Assembly (NCBI GenBank): GCA_004143945.1
Contig: SEHB01000001.1
Coordinates: forward strand, 620,001-684,000
Direction of reading: 5' to 3'
DNA from: Lysobacteraceae bacterium
Lineage (GTDB): Bacteria; Pseudomonadota; Gammaproteobacteria; Xanthomonadales; Rhodanobacteraceae
DNA length: 64,000 bases
Each line of letters opens with the position of its first letter. Position 1 is the first letter of the stretch. Of this stretch, positions 26,079 through 35,496 are shown in pieces. The position numbers and the translations under genes are program-made. A model generated the notes under the pieces. It searched no databases, was not told the origin of the DNA, and saw only the letters and a program-made list of their open reading frames with translations.

Positions 26079-27506
26079 ATGCAGGCCATCGCCGAAACGT
26101 ACAACGACAAGGTCGTCCGCCAGTTCACGATCGTCACCATCCTTTGGGGCATCGTCGGCATGGCGGTGGGCCTGTTCATCGCGGCCCAGCTCGCCTGGCC
26201 GTGGCTCAACTTCGACATCCCGTGGCTGACGTACAGTCGCCTGCGACCGCTGCATACCAACGCGGTGATCTTCGCGTTCGGTGGCAGCGGCCTGTTCGCC
26301 GCGTCCTATTACGTCGTGCAGCGCACCTGCCAGGTGCGCCTGTTCGGCACCGCGCTCGCGGCGTTCACGTTCTGGGGATGGCAGGCGGTGATCGTCGCCG
26401 CCGCGATCACGCTGCCGCTCGGGTTCACGCAGAGCAAGGAGTACGCCGAACTGATCTGGCCGATCGACGTCCTGATCACGCTGGTGTGGGTCGCCTACGC
26501 GATCGTGTTCTTCGGCACGATCATGCGGCGCCGGATCAAGCACATCTACGTCGCCAACTGGTTCTTCGGCGCCTACATCCTGACGATCGCGGTGCTGCAC
26601 ATCGTCAACAACCTCGCGATCCCGGTGTCGTGGACCGAGTCCTACCCGATCTACTCGGGAACGGTCGACGCGATGGTGCAGTGGTGGTACGGGCACAACG
26701 CGGTCGGGTTCTTCCTGACCACGAGCTTCCTCGGGATGATGTACTACTACGTGCCCAAGCAAGCCGGTCGCCCGATCTACTCCTACCGCCTCTCGGTGGT
26801 GCACTTCTGGGCGCTGATCTCGATCTACATGTGGGCCGGCCCGCACCACCTGCACTACACGGCACTGCCCGACTGGGTTCAGTCGCTCGGCATGGTGTTT
26901 TCGCTGATCCTGCTCGCGCCGAGCTGGGGCGGCATGATCAACGGAATGATGACGCTGTCGGGTGCGTGGCACAAACTGCGCACCGACCCGATCCTCAAGT
27001 TCATGATCGTCTCGCTCTCGTTCTACGGCATGTCGACCTTCGAGGGGCCGATGATGTCGATCAAGACCGTCAACGCGCTGTCGCACTACACAGACTGGAC
27101 CATCGGGCACGTGCATGCGGGCGCGCTCGGCTGGGTCGCGTTCATCACGGTGGGCTCGATCTACAGCATGCTGCCGCGCCTGTTCGGTGCCGAGCGCATG
27201 CACTCGACCAGGGCGATCGACCTGCATTTCTGGATCGCCACGATCGGCATCGTGCTCTACATCTGCGCGATGTGGATCGCGGGCGTGATGCAGGGCCTGA
27301 TGTGGCGCGCGACCAACGCGGACGGCACGCTGACCTACACGTTCGTCGAGTCCCTGCGTGAAACCTATCCCTACTACGTGACGCGCTTCGTCGGCGGCCT
27401 GATGTTCTTCGCCGGCATGCTGATCATGGCCTGGAACGCGTGGAAGACCTGCGCGGCGGGCAAGGACCGCGCGGACGTTCCCGTCCCGCTGCCGGCGCAC
27501 GCGTGA
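26079..27506 (+). CDS. ccoN: Cytochrome cbb3 oxidase subunit I (CcoN)
   Basis: A 475-residue catalytic subunit of the high-affinity terminal oxidase, with 12 membrane helices. Haem and CuB histidine regions are present ([51 protein letters not shown]). ATG 26079 follows GAGGGG and lies after the FNR box. It is the first gene of a tight operon in which almost every later gene starts inside the stop codon of the previous one. Confidence 0.97.
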   Translation: MQAIAETYNDKVVRQFTIVTILWGIVGMAVGLFIAAQLAWPWLNFDIPWLTYSRLRPLHTNAVIFAFGGSGLFAASYYVVQRTCQVRLFGTALAAFTFWGWQAVIVAAAITLPLGFTQSKEYAELIWPIDVLITLVWVAYAIVFFGTIMRRRIKHIYVANWFFGAYILTIAVLHIVNNLAIPVSWTESYPIYSGTVDAMVQWWYGHNAVGFFLTTSFLGMMYYYVPKQAGRPIYSYRLSVVHFWALISIYMWAGPHHLHYTALPDWVQSLGMVFSLILLAPSWGGMINGMMTLSGAWHKLRTDPILKFMIVSLSFYGMSTFEGPMMSIKTVNALSHYTDWTIGHVHAGALGWVAFITVGSIYSMLPRLFGAERMHSTRAIDLHFWIATIGIVLYICAMWIAGVMQGLMWRATNADGTLTYTFVESLRETYPYYVTRFVGGLMFFAGMLIMAWNAWKTCAAGKDRADVPVPLPAHA

Positions 27507-27518
27507 GGAGCCCCGACG

Positions 27519-28130
27519 ATGTCGCATGAACTGCTCGAAAAGAACATCGGCCTGATGGCGATCCTGGTCGTCGTCGTGATCGCGATCGGCGGCCTGGTCG
27601 AGATCGTGCCGCTGATGCACCAGGCCCAGGTGGTCCAACCAGCGCCCGGCGTGAAGCCGTATGCGCCGCTGCAGCTTGCCGGACGCGACGTCTACGTGCG
27701 TGAAGGCTGCTACGGCTGCCATTCGCAGATGATCCGGACGCTCGCATCGGAAAACCTGCGCTACGGCGCGTATTCGGTCGCGGGCGAATCGGTGTACGAC
27801 CGGCCGTTCCAGTGGGGTTCCAAGCGTACCGGTCCGGACCTCGCGCGCGTCGGCGGTCGCTACTCCGACGACTGGCATCGCGAACACCTCGCCAACCCGC
27901 GCAACGTCGTGCCCGAGTCGAACATGCCGGGTTATCCGTGGCTGGCCCAGGGCAGGCTCGATCCCGTGTTGATCAAGCGCAAGATGGAAACGCTGCAGTG
28001 GCTCGGCGCGCCGTACGCCCAGGCCGACTACGCCTCGATCGAGCCCGAGCTCGAAGGCAGGACCGAGATGGATGCGCTGATCGCCTACCTGCAGGGACTC
28101 GGCGTGCGCGCCGGCGGAGCGGCGCCATGA
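27519..28130 (+). CDS. ccoO: Cytochrome cbb3 oxidase subunit II (CcoO)
   Basis: A 203-residue monohaem cytochrome c of the oxidase. One N-terminal membrane anchor ([20 protein letters not shown]) is followed by C64-YGC67-H68 ([15 protein letters not shown]). The haem Met ligand is in [13 protein letters not shown], and [18 protein letters not shown] is strongly conserved in CcoO. It starts 12 bases after ccoN and overlaps ccoQ by four bases. Confidence 0.97.
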   Translation: MSHELLEKNIGLMAILVVVVIAIGGLVEIVPLMHQAQVVQPAPGVKPYAPLQLAGRDVYVREGCYGCHSQMIRTLASENLRYGAYSVAGESVYDRPFQWGSKRTGPDLARVGGRYSDDWHREHLANPRNVVPESNMPGYPWLAQGRLDPVLIKRKMETLQWLGAPYAQADYASIEPELEGRTEMDALIAYLQGLGVRAGGAAP

Positions 28131-28282
28131 TCTCGGGCATCCTGATCGCCGTGATGATGGTGCTGTTCCTCGGACTCGTCGCCTGGGCCTGGAGCAGCGG
28201 CCGTCGAGAGGACTTCAACGAGGCCGCGCAGCTGCCGCTGGTCGAGCGGGCGCCCGCACGCCGCGAGGAGCCGCGAGCATGA
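28127..28282 (+). CDS. ccoQ: CcoQ, small cbb3 oxidase subunit
   Basis: A 51-residue protein with one membrane helix ([20 protein letters not shown]), then the typical [13 protein letters not shown] segment of CcoQ. It stabilises the oxidase complex. Both ends overlap neighbours as ATGA (ccoO upstream, ccoP downstream), which confirms the frame of this very short gene. Confidence 0.92.
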   Translation: MISGILIAVMMVLFLGLVAWAWSSGRREDFNEAAQLPLVERAPARREEPRA

Positions 28283-29214
28283 GCACGTCCTGGACCCTGT
28301 TCGTCGTCGTGCTGACCCTGCTCAACATCGGCGTGCTCGCGTGGCTGCTGATCGCCAACGCGCGATCGAAACCCGATCCCTCGGCGAAGGATTCCACCAC
28401 CGGCCACGTCTGGGACGGCGACCTCGTCGAACTCAACAACCCGCTGCCGCGCTGGTGGTTCGGCCTGTTCGTGCTGACGATCGTGTTCTCGATCGGCTAC
28501 CTCGTGTTCTACCCGGGCCTCGGCAACTTCGCCGGCAAGTTCGGATGGACCTCGCTCGGCGAAGCCGATCGCGAGGTGGCCGCGACGCGCGAGCGCCTCG
28601 ACTCGCTGTTCGCGCAGTTCCGCGGCCGGCCGATCGACGAACTCGCGTCCGATCCGGCCGCGACCAAGGTCGGTCGCAACGTGTTCGCCAACAACTGCGC
28701 GGCCTGCCATGGTTCGGATGCGCGCGGCGCGAAGGGATACCCGAACCTCGTCGACGAGGATGCACTGTACGGTGCGGACGCCGACACGATGCTCGCGAGC
28801 GTGCTCGGTGGCCGGCACGGCATCATGCCGCCGCTCGCCGCGGCGCTGCCCGACGCTGGCGTCGACGAGGTCGCGCACTACGCGCTGTCGCTGTCGGGAC
28901 TCGCGCACGACGCGCCCCTTGCATCCGCGGGGAAGCCGAAGTTCGAGGCGATCTGCTCGGCCTGCCACGGCATCGACGGCAAGGGCAATCCGCTGCTCGG
29001 CGGCCCCGACCTCACCGACGACGTCTGGCTCTACGGACCAGGCGATCTCGCCGGGATCCGCACCGCGATCGAGAAGGGCCGCGCCGGCGTGATGCCCGCG
29101 TGGGGCCCGCTGATCGGCGAGGACCGCGCGCGGCTCGCGGTCGCCTGGCTCATCGCGCAGCGCGAACAGCCGGTCGCCGCCGCGGCGACGCCCACGCCCG
29201 GGGCATCGCCGTGA
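28279..29214 (+). CDS. ccoP: Cytochrome cbb3 oxidase subunit III, dihaem cytochrome c (CcoP)
   Basis: A 311-residue subunit that passes electrons to CcoO/CcoN. It has two N-terminal hydrophobic helices, the conserved VWDGDLVELNNPLPRWW, and two haem c sites: C140-AAC143-H144 and C226-SAC229-H230. Each site has its own downstream Met (GIMPPL, GVMPAWG). It ends with a short Ala/Pro tail. It overlaps ccoQ (ATGA) and the next small gene (GTGA). Confidence 0.97.
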   Translation: MSTSWTLFVVVLTLLNIGVLAWLLIANARSKPDPSAKDSTTGHVWDGDLVELNNPLPRWWFGLFVLTIVFSIGYLVFYPGLGNFAGKFGWTSLGEADREVAATRERLDSLFAQFRGRPIDELASDPAATKVGRNVFANNCAACHGSDARGAKGYPNLVDEDALYGADADTMLASVLGGRHGIMPPLAAALPDAGVDEVAHYALSLSGLAHDAPLASAGKPKFEAICSACHGIDGKGNPLLGGPDLTDDVWLYGPGDLAGIRTAIEKGRAGVMPAWGPLIGEDRARLAVAWLIAQREQPVAAAATPTPGASP

Positions 29215-29525
29215 CCACGCGCACCTCGCTTCCGCACGCTCCGCGCGGCGGCGAGGAGCGCATCGCGACCACGCAGCGCGTCGGCGCGGTCGCGTGGCCC
29301 TCGTTCTTCGCGGCAGGCGTCGCCACGATGGTGTTCTTCGCGATCGTCGATCCGGTCGATCTCGCCTCGATCACCTGGCCGCGGCTCGAGATCTCGCGCG
29401 AGCTCGGCTACACGATCGGATTCTTCCTGTTCTGGTCGTGCACCCTGCCCGCCTGCTACGTGACGTCGCTGTTGCTGCGCCACACCGGCTGCCCGCGTTG
29501 CGAGGTGCGTGCGCGAGCGCCATGA
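29211..29525 (+). CDS. Small membrane protein inserted in the cbb3 operon
   Basis: A 104-residue protein starting at GTG 29211 inside the ccoP stop (GTGA) and ending in an ATGA overlap with ccoG. It has two hydrophobic helices (WPSFFAAGVATMVFFAIV, LGYTIGFFLFWSCTLPACYV) and a C-terminal CxxC (HTGCPRCE). Its coupled position suggests a role in oxidase assembly or metal delivery, but I do not recognise a family. Confidence 0.78.
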   Translation: MTTRTSLPHAPRGGEERIATTQRVGAVAWPSFFAAGVATMVFFAIVDPVDLASITWPRLEISRELGYTIGFFLFWSCTLPACYVTSLLLRHTGCPRCEVRARAP

Positions 29526-30931
29526 ACACGCCGAGGCTCGACATCCGCGTACTCGACGGCGAGTCCCTCTACGCGAAGCAGCCGAAGGTCTATCCACGCG
29601 AGATCGACGGCCGCTTCCAGCGCGTGCGCACCGCGGTGGTGTTCTGGCTGCTCGGCATGTTCTACGTGTTCCCGTGGATCAGCATCGGCGGCCAGCAGCT
29701 CGTGCTGTTCGACCTGCCGGCGCGCCGCTTCCACGTATTCGGACTGGTGTTCTGGCCGCAGGACTTCTACCTGCTGACGCTGCTGCTCGTGATCGCGGCG
29801 CTGAGCCTGTTCTTCTTCACCGCGATCGCCGGCAGGCTCTGGTGCGGCTACGCGTGCCCGCAGACGGTCTGGACCGAGGTCTTCCTCTGGACCGAGCGCT
29901 GGATCGAAGGCGACCGCAACGCGCGCATGCGGCTCGACAAGGGACCGTGGAACCGCGCCCGCATCTGGCGCAAGTTCGCCAAGCAGTCGGTGTGGATCGC
30001 GTTCTCGCTGTGGACGGGATTCACGTTCGTCGGCTTCTTCACGCCGATCCGCGAGCTCGCACCGCAGGTCGTCGGTGGCACGCTCGGCGGCTGGGCCGCG
30101 TTCTGGATCGTGTTCTACGGCTTCGCCACCTACGGCAACGCGGGTTTCCTGCGCGAACAGGTGTGCAAGTACATGTGCCCGTACGCGCGCTTCCAGAGCG
30201 CGATGTTCGACCGCGACACGCTCGTGATCAGCTACGACGTCGCGCGCGGCGAACCGCGCGGGCACCGTCGGCGCGGCAGCCCCTCGCGCCTCGCGCAGGA
30301 TGCCGGCGCGAGCGTACTCGGCGACTGCATCGATTGCCTGGCGTGCGTGCAGGTCTGCCCGACGGGCATCGACATCCGCGATGGCCTGCAGATCGAATGC
30401 ATCGCCTGCGCCGCCTGCATCGATACCTGCGACGCGATGATGGACAAGATGGAGTATCCGCGCGGGCTCATCCGCTATACCACCGAGCACGCCATGGCGG
30501 GTGGTCCGCAGCGCGTGCTGCGCCCGCGCGTGTTCGTCTATGCGACGATCCTCGCGGGCTTCATCGCGGCGTTCCTGTGGGCAGTGGTCGCGCGCGACAC
30601 CGTGACGATCGAAGTCCTGCACGACCGCAACGCGCTCTACCGCACGCTCGGCGGAGGCGCGGTCGAGAACAGCTACAACGTCAAGCTCGTGAACAAGGGC
30701 GAGCAGCCGATCGCGATCGCCGTGCGGCCCGTGACCGACCTGCCCCTGCGCATGGTCGGCGCGCCGGGCGTCACGCTCGAACCCGGCGAGGTGTTCTCGC
30801 TGCCGCTGACCCTGCGCGCCGAGCCTGGCGCGGTGCAGGGCCGCCATGCGATCGTGGTCCACGCGATCCTGCCCGATGGCAGCGTCGCGGCCGAGAGCCG
30901 CTCGCACTTCTTCGCCCCGGAGTCGCCATGA
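29522..30931 (+). CDS. ccoG: Cytochrome oxidase accessory polyferredoxin CcoG (RdxA/FixG)
   Basis: A 469-residue membrane iron-sulfur protein needed for copper handling during cbb3 assembly. It has five or so membrane helices and GRLWCGYACPQTVWTE near the membrane. Two [4Fe-4S] motifs lie in GDCIDCLACVQVCPTGIDIR and ECIACAACIDTCD, and a periplasmic Ig-like C-terminal domain follows. It lies in the operon by ATGA overlaps on both sides. Confidence 0.95.
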   Translation: MNTPRLDIRVLDGESLYAKQPKVYPREIDGRFQRVRTAVVFWLLGMFYVFPWISIGGQQLVLFDLPARRFHVFGLVFWPQDFYLLTLLLVIAALSLFFFTAIAGRLWCGYACPQTVWTEVFLWTERWIEGDRNARMRLDKGPWNRARIWRKFAKQSVWIAFSLWTGFTFVGFFTPIRELAPQVVGGTLGGWAAFWIVFYGFATYGNAGFLREQVCKYMCPYARFQSAMFDRDTLVISYDVARGEPRGHRRRGSPSRLAQDAGASVLGDCIDCLACVQVCPTGIDIRDGLQIECIACAACIDTCDAMMDKMEYPRGLIRYTTEHAMAGGPQRVLRPRVFVYATILAGFIAAFLWAVVARDTVTIEVLHDRNALYRTLGGGAVENSYNVKLVNKGEQPIAIAVRPVTDLPLRMVGAPGVTLEPGEVFSLPLTLRAEPGAVQGRHAIVVHAILPDGSVAAESRSHFFAPESP

Positions 30932-31167
30932 ATGCATCCCCCGCCCCGGTCCCCGCGACGCCTTGGTACCGCGTGCCCGAGATGTGGCTGGTGCTGCTGC
31001 TGCTCGGCGCGACCGTGATCGGTTCGATCTCGCTGGTGGTGACCGCGGTGCGTCATCCCGATGCACACCTCACGGTGCCGAACGACGAGCCGCGCCCGAG
31101 CAGGATCCCGCCGACGCATGCGCAGCCCGATGCCGTGCCGCCCGCGCAAGCCGGTACGACGCGATGA
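30928..31167 (+). CDS. Short FixH/CcoH-like membrane protein
   Basis: A 79-residue protein with one membrane helix and a periplasmic tail. TPWYRVPEMWLVLLLLGATV resembles the N-terminus of FixH/CcoH, but the roughly 90-residue periplasmic domain of typical FixH is missing; a Pro-rich tail ends the protein. It starts in the ccoG stop codon and ends in the ccoS start. Position and N-terminus support the assignment; the shortness is unusual. Confidence 0.72.
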   Translation: MNASPAPVPATPWYRVPEMWLVLLLLGATVIGSISLVVTAVRHPDAHLTVPNDEPRPSRIPPTHAQPDAVPPAQAGTTR

Positions 31168-31346
31168 CGATCATCCTCGTGCTGATTCCGCTCAGCATCG
31201 TGCTGCTGACGCTCGCGGGCGCGGCGTTCTTCTGGGCGGTCGACAACGACCAGTACGACGACATGGACACGCCTGCGCTGATGCCGCTGGCGGCCGATGC
31301 GGAGGATGCGCCCGCGCCTGCGCCGCGCCGCCGCGCAGGCAGCTGA
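31164..31346 (+). CDS. ccoS: cbb3 oxidase assembly protein CcoS
   Basis: A 60-residue protein with one N-terminal helix (IILVLIPLSIVLLTLAGAAF) followed by the CcoS signature FFWAVDNDQYDDMDTPAL. It is needed for haem/copper insertion into the oxidase. It overlaps the previous gene as ATGA and ends the operon, 12 bases before a convergent gene. The copper ATPase gene ccoI, usually between ccoH and ccoS, is absent here. Confidence 0.92.
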   Translation: MTIILVLIPLSIVLLTLAGAAFFWAVDNDQYDDMDTPALMPLAADAEDAPAPAPRRRAGS

Positions 31347-31358
31347 GGCCAGGCGGAA

Positions 31359-31850
31359 TCAGTCCTGCTGCGGCAGCATGGCCGCGTCGGACCGAAGCGG
31401 TTCGAGCGTGCCGATCGAATGGCCCTGCTCGGCGAGGTACTCGAGCCAGCGATTCAGGAACGAACTCATGCGCAGGCGACGCTGGAACTCGCTGCGCGCG
31501 GGCAACAGCGGCCCGATCGCACGCGCCAGGCGGCGATCGTCACGCAGGTCCAGCACCTCGGCCATGTGTGCATCGTGGTACATGCGCAGCAGCGCCGACG
31601 GCGCGCGCTCGCCGGTTTCGCTGTCGACGAAGCAGTAGGTCAGGTGCAGGTCGAGCGTGTAGCGGTGGCGTTCGAGCACCTCGAGGCGCAGGTCGAGTCC
31701 GTCGTCGAGGCTGGACACGTATGCACCCGGCGCGAGCCGTTGCGGCGCGAACAGCCGCGCGAGCCGGTGGTAGTTCTCCGCATGCAGCCCCATCAGCCAC
31801 GCGAAGCGGCTCGGCAGCAGTGGACGGGAGGTTTGGAGTACGGCGGACAT
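31359..31850 (-). CDS. DUF1249 protein (YqiB-like)
   Basis: A 163-residue soluble protein. The family wording is visible: FAWLMGLHAENYHRLARLF, LRLEVLERHRYTLDLHLTY, LRMYHDAHMAEVLDL and SSFLNRWLEYLAEQGH. DUF1249 proteins are conserved in gammaproteobacteria, often near cpdA or nudF; their function is not known. It stands alone here, convergent with the cbb3 operon, with ATG 31850 as the start. Confidence 0.88.
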   Translation of the reverse strand: MSAVLQTSRPLLPSRFAWLMGLHAENYHRLARLFAPQRLAPGAYVSSLDDGLDLRLEVLERHRYTLDLHLTYCFVDSETGERAPSALLRMYHDAHMAEVLDLRDDRRLARAIGPLLPARSEFQRRLRMSSFLNRWLEYLAEQGHSIGTLEPLRSDAAMLPQQD

Positions 31851-32043
31851 GGGTCGATCATAGGCGCGGCTCGCCGCGCCCGAACAGTCTTCTGCAATCG
31901 GTGCGAGCCGCGTAAGATGGGGACTCCCGCCTGCGATTCCAGCACGCGGCCGCGAAACGCGCCGCGCCGCCGCCCTGCCGCAACCTCCGTTCGGTCCGTC
32001 GTCCCGGACACGCATCGAGACCGATGCCGCATTCCTGCCCGCG

Positions 32044-32068
32044 CCTTCCCCCGCGGCGCGGGGGAAGG
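32044..32068. terminator. GC-rich hairpin after the subtilase gene
   Basis: CCTTCCCCCGC / GCGGGGGAAGG forms an 11-base stem with a three-base loop, 10 bases past the subtilase stop codon. It lacks a T-run. Its wording is the same CTTCCCCCGC palindrome that occurs in the composite repeats at 35579 and 55770, so it may be a solo copy of that repeat rather than a dedicated terminator. Confidence 0.6.
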
Positions 32069-32077
32069 CCTGCGGAC

Positions 32078-34480
32078 TCAGTGCCGGATCGCGATCGGCA
32101 TCCGCAGCGGCGGCAGCAACACGTCGTCGCCGACCAGGTGCAGCTGGCCGAAGTTCCAGCCGTTCGCCATCATCGTTCCGTCGATCGTCACGGTGATCAC
32201 CTGCGTGCCGCCGGCGGGGAGCGTGAACGTCGAGGGCACCACCGTGGCCGAGCCGGTCGGCACGCCATCGATCGTCAGCACGTAGTCCTCGTCGACGAGC
32301 TGGGTGCTCGTCAGCGTGCGCGTGAACGTGCACGTCGTCGCGCAGTTCGCGCTCGCCATGCTCGCGAGGTTGAGCGTCGACATGTCGCCGCCCGCACCCG
32401 GGTTCGCGGCGAGGAAGTTCGCGTCGCTCTCGTCGAGCACGATGCCGCTCAGCGCCGCGCGCGTGAGGTCGACGCGGCCGGACCCGAGATCCCATGCATC
32501 GACCGTGCTGCCATCCGCGCGGATCAGGCCCTCGAGCTTCGAGGTCAGATTGATCGCCGAACGCACTTCGGTCGGCGACCACTCCGGCCGCACCGCGCGC
32601 AGCAGCACCGCTGCGCCCGAGAGATGCGGTCCCGACATCGAGGTGCCGTTCTGGATCGATGTCGCGGTCGCGCCCCCCGCGTTCGCGGCGTAGGCCGCGA
32701 GGATGTCGGTGCCCGGCGCGGTGATGTCGGGCTTCACGATGAACTGCCCGCCGACCGCGAACGGTCCGCGCGAGCTGTAGTCGGACACGACGTCGCCGCG
32801 CTGGGGGAACGAAGCCGCGGGCAGCGTGATCGACACGCGCGCGTTCTCCGGGTCGGACTCGATGTGGGTCCAGACCGCATCCCAGTCCGCCCGCAGCATC
32901 GACCACGACGTCTCGTTCGCCCCGAGGTTGATGAAGTCGCGGTCGACGAAGATCACGCCGATCGCACCGGCAGCGAGCGCAGCGGTGCGCCGCGCGCCGC
33001 TGCCGCAGTTGCTCGCGTTCTGGTCGAGCGCGAGTACCGCGACCGCCGGAATGCGCTGTGGTCCCGGCGCGCCGTCGAAGCCGTCGGCGAACACGAGATC
33101 GGGATCGACGCCGACCGGTACCGTGAACGTGTCGGCCGGATACGCCGCGCAGCCGTCATTGCTGCCGTCGGCGAAGTTGGGACTGCGCACGATCGGCGAC
33201 TCGACGATGTCCGCGGTCGGTACCGGCGGCGCGGCCGGACGCAGCGGCAGGCCGGTCGTGCCCGGCGGCGGCACGCCCGGGCCGACCAGGTCGAAGCGGA
33301 AACCGACGACGTTGTCCTTGGTCGATGCCGCGACGGTTTCGACCCAGGGCTCGACATGGTTCACGGTGCCCGCGCCGGGACCGTCATTGCCGGCCGATGC
33401 GTTGACGAACACGCCGGCCGCGACCGCGTTGCGGAACGCGATCGACACCGAGTCGCCCCACGGCGAAACACCGCCGCTGATCGAAAAGTTGAGCGTGTCG
33501 ACGCCGTCGATGACGGCCTGGTTGACCGCCTGCGACGAAGCGGTGGTCGGGCAGCCCGTGGTGCAGACGCGGAATGCGATCACGTTCGCGTGCGGCGCGA
33601 CGCCGGAAATCAGGAAACTGCCCGCGCCGAACGGCGCCGACCACTGGTTGCCTGCCACCGTGCTTGCGGTGTGCGAGCCGTGGCCATTGAGATCGGTCGC
33701 GCTGCGCGTCGCCGACGTGCTCGTGAAGTCGTACATGCCGATCAGCTTGTCGTTGCACCGACCGAGGTCGGCATTCGGCGGCACCGGCCCGCACAGGCCG
33801 AGGTAGACGCCCGCGCCGTTCGGGTTCTCGTGCACGTAGCCATCGATCGGACCGGTCGCGGCGAACGCGGGGCTCATCCAGTTGATGCCGGTATCGAGCA
33901 CCGCCGCGACCATGCCTGCGCCGCGCGTGGCCACGCCGCCCGACGCGCTGCCGTCCCAGATCGTAGGCGCGCCGATGAAGGTCGGGCCGCGATCGGTCAG
34001 CAGGTCCAGCATGCGTTCGCGTTCGACCAGCTCGACGTCCGCGCGCTGAGCGAGGATCGCCGCTTCGCGCTCGTCGATCTCGACGATGACCGCGTTCAGC
34101 GCATGCTGCATCGTAGCGATCGCCTGCAGCGGACGGCCGATCGCGGCAGCCGCTTCGGCGACGAACGCGGACTGGCGCGCGCGCAGGTGTTCGACGTAGG
34201 CCAGCGCCTGTGGCGAACGCAGGTCGACGCGACCAATCTTGCGTCCGCGCTGGATTTCCGGCGCCGCGGCGAAGCCCGCCACGCCGCCGCGATAGGACGC
34301 GACCGGCGCGCCCTTCAGTACGATCGTGTACTGCGCCGGGCCCGTCGCGGCGCTTTGCGCAGCGGCCTCGCCCGCTTCGGCGCGCACGGCTTGCGGCAAC
34401 GCCATGCCGAGGCAGAAGGCGGCGCAGACGGCGGCTGCGAGGGGCGTGAGGCGGGAATGCGGCGACGCGAACGCGATCAT
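32078..34480 (-). CDS. Secreted subtilisin-like serine protease (S8) with PA insert
   Basis: An 800-residue protease. Signal peptide (PLAAAVCAAFCLGMALPQ), then an I9-type propeptide (AQYTIVLKGAPVASYRGG), then the S8 domain. The catalytic triad is Asp196 (VLDTGINW), His267 (LNGHGSHTAS) and Ser614 (NGTSMSGPH); the oxyanion Asn is in NASAGNDGPG. A long insert between His and Ser holds a PA-type domain (AAGAIGVIFVDRD) and the motif DLVFADGFDGAPG at 33063-33112. The C-terminal part is a fibronectin-III-like domain (VVPSTFTLPAGGTQVITVTI). ATG 34480 follows a GGAG. It probably degrades external protein. Confidence 0.92.
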   Translation of the reverse strand: MIAFASPHSRLTPLAAAVCAAFCLGMALPQAVRAEAGEAAAQSAATGPAQYTIVLKGAPVASYRGGVAGFAAAPEIQRGRKIGRVDLRSPQALAYVEHLRARQSAFVAEAAAAIGRPLQAIATMQHALNAVIVEIDEREAAILAQRADVELVERERMLDLLTDRGPTFIGAPTIWDGSASGGVATRGAGMVAAVLDTGINWMSPAFAATGPIDGYVHENPNGAGVYLGLCGPVPPNADLGRCNDKLIGMYDFTSTSATRSATDLNGHGSHTASTVAGNQWSAPFGAGSFLISGVAPHANVIAFRVCTTGCPTTASSQAVNQAVIDGVDTLNFSISGGVSPWGDSVSIAFRNAVAAGVFVNASAGNDGPGAGTVNHVEPWVETVAASTKDNVVGFRFDLVGPGVPPPGTTGLPLRPAAPPVPTADIVESPIVRSPNFADGSNDGCAAYPADTFTVPVGVDPDLVFADGFDGAPGPQRIPAVAVLALDQNASNCGSGARRTAALAAGAIGVIFVDRDFINLGANETSWSMLRADWDAVWTHIESDPENARVSITLPAASFPQRGDVVSDYSSRGPFAVGGQFIVKPDITAPGTDILAAYAANAGGATATSIQNGTSMSGPHLSGAAVLLRAVRPEWSPTEVRSAINLTSKLEGLIRADGSTVDAWDLGSGRVDLTRAALSGIVLDESDANFLAANPGAGGDMSTLNLASMASANCATTCTFTRTLTSTQLVDEDYVLTIDGVPTGSATVVPSTFTLPAGGTQVITVTIDGTMMANGWNFGQLHLVGDDVLLPPLRMPIAIRH

Positions 34481-34680
34481 GGCGGGCTCCGGACGAATGG
34501 GTTCTGCAGGTGCCGGCGCGAAGATCCCCTGGGACCGGCCCCCCGAGCATACCTTGCACCGCATGCGGCGTCCCGCCGCGTCGGCGGAGCCTCGCCGGGC
34601 GACGCGCAACAGGGTGTCCGGGACACCCGCCGCGGGGAATTCGGCTGCAGAGCCGCGACCGGCGACGCCGCATGGCCCGT

Positions 34681-35496
34681 TCAGAACATGTGCTTTTCGA
34701 TGCCGAGTTGCGAAAGGATCTTGCTCGCGATTTCCTCGATCGAGGTGTGGGTGGTGTTCTGCACCGCGATGCTTTCGCGGCGGAACAGCTTGTCGGCCTG
34801 CGCGAGTTCCCAGCGGCACTGCTCGAGCTTGGCATAGCCGCTGCCGGGCCGGCGTGCCTCTCGCACCTGGGCGAGGCGCTGCGGGTCGATCGTCAGTCCG
34901 TACAGGCGCGCGCGATGCGGTAGCAGGCGCTTGGGAAGTTCCAGGCGCTCGAGGTCTTCCTCTGTCAGAGGATAGTTCGCGGCCTTCACGCCATAGTGCA
35001 GCGCCATGTAGAGGCAGGTCGGGGTCTTGCCGACGCGCGAAACGCCGACCAGCACGACGTCGGCGTCGGAGTAGTTCACGTCGATGCCGTCATCGTGCGC
35101 GAGCGCGTAGTTGGTCGCGTTGATGCGCGCCTCGTAGGCGGTGAAGTCGGTCATGCCGTGCGCCTTGCCGACGCGCGGCGAACGCATGGTGCCGAGCTCG
35201 GCCTCAAGCGGCCCGAGGAACGGCGCGAACACGTCGAGCATCAGCGCGCCGCTCTCGGCCACGATGTCGCTGAGCCGCGCGTCCATGATCGTGTTGACGA
35301 CGATCGGACGCACACCCGAGGTCGCATAAGCCGTCTTGATGCGTACCGCCGCGGCGTGCGCCTTGTCCTCGTCCTCGACGAACGGAATGCGGTAGGTGTC
35401 GAAGTCGACCGAATCGAATTGCGTCAGCACGCTGTGGCCGATCGTCTCCGCGGTGATGCCGGTGCCGTCGGAAATGTAGAAGATCGTGCGCCGCAT
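34681..35496 (-). CDS. ppsR: PEP synthase kinase/pyrophosphorylase (DUF299)
   Basis: A 271-residue bifunctional regulator that switches PEP synthase off by ADP-dependent phosphorylation of a Thr and on again by Pi-dependent removal. Family features: N-terminus [21 protein letters not shown]-loop [15 protein letters not shown] and the GLTIDPQRL segment. In most relatives ppsR lies next to and divergent from ppsA. Here ppsA starts at about 40972, more than 5 kb away, with two genes and a repeat element in between. ATG 35496 is the natural start. Confidence 0.95.
   Translation of the reverse strand: MRRTIFYISDGTGITAETIGHSVLTQFDSVDFDTYRIPFVEDEDKAHAAAVRIKTAYATSGVRPIVVNTIMDARLSDIVAESGALMLDVFAPFLGPLEAELGTMRSPRVGKAHGMTDFTAYEARINATNYALAHDDGIDVNYSDADVVLVGVSRVGKTPTCLYMALHYGVKAANYPLTEEDLERLELPKRLLPHRARLYGLTIDPQRLAQVREARRPGSGYAKLEQCRWELAQADKLFRRESIAVQNTTHTSIEEIASKILSQLGIEKHMF

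Noticed and set aside
26016-27887. Long minus-strand frame opposite ccoN/ccoO
   Set aside because: It is opposite a conserved oxidase gene and the translation is low-complexity Arg/His/Asp. Shadow frame.
30928-31167. ccoH as a broken gene
   Set aside because: Coupled start and stop codons on both sides and no leftover homology in other frames suggest a naturally short protein rather than a decayed one.
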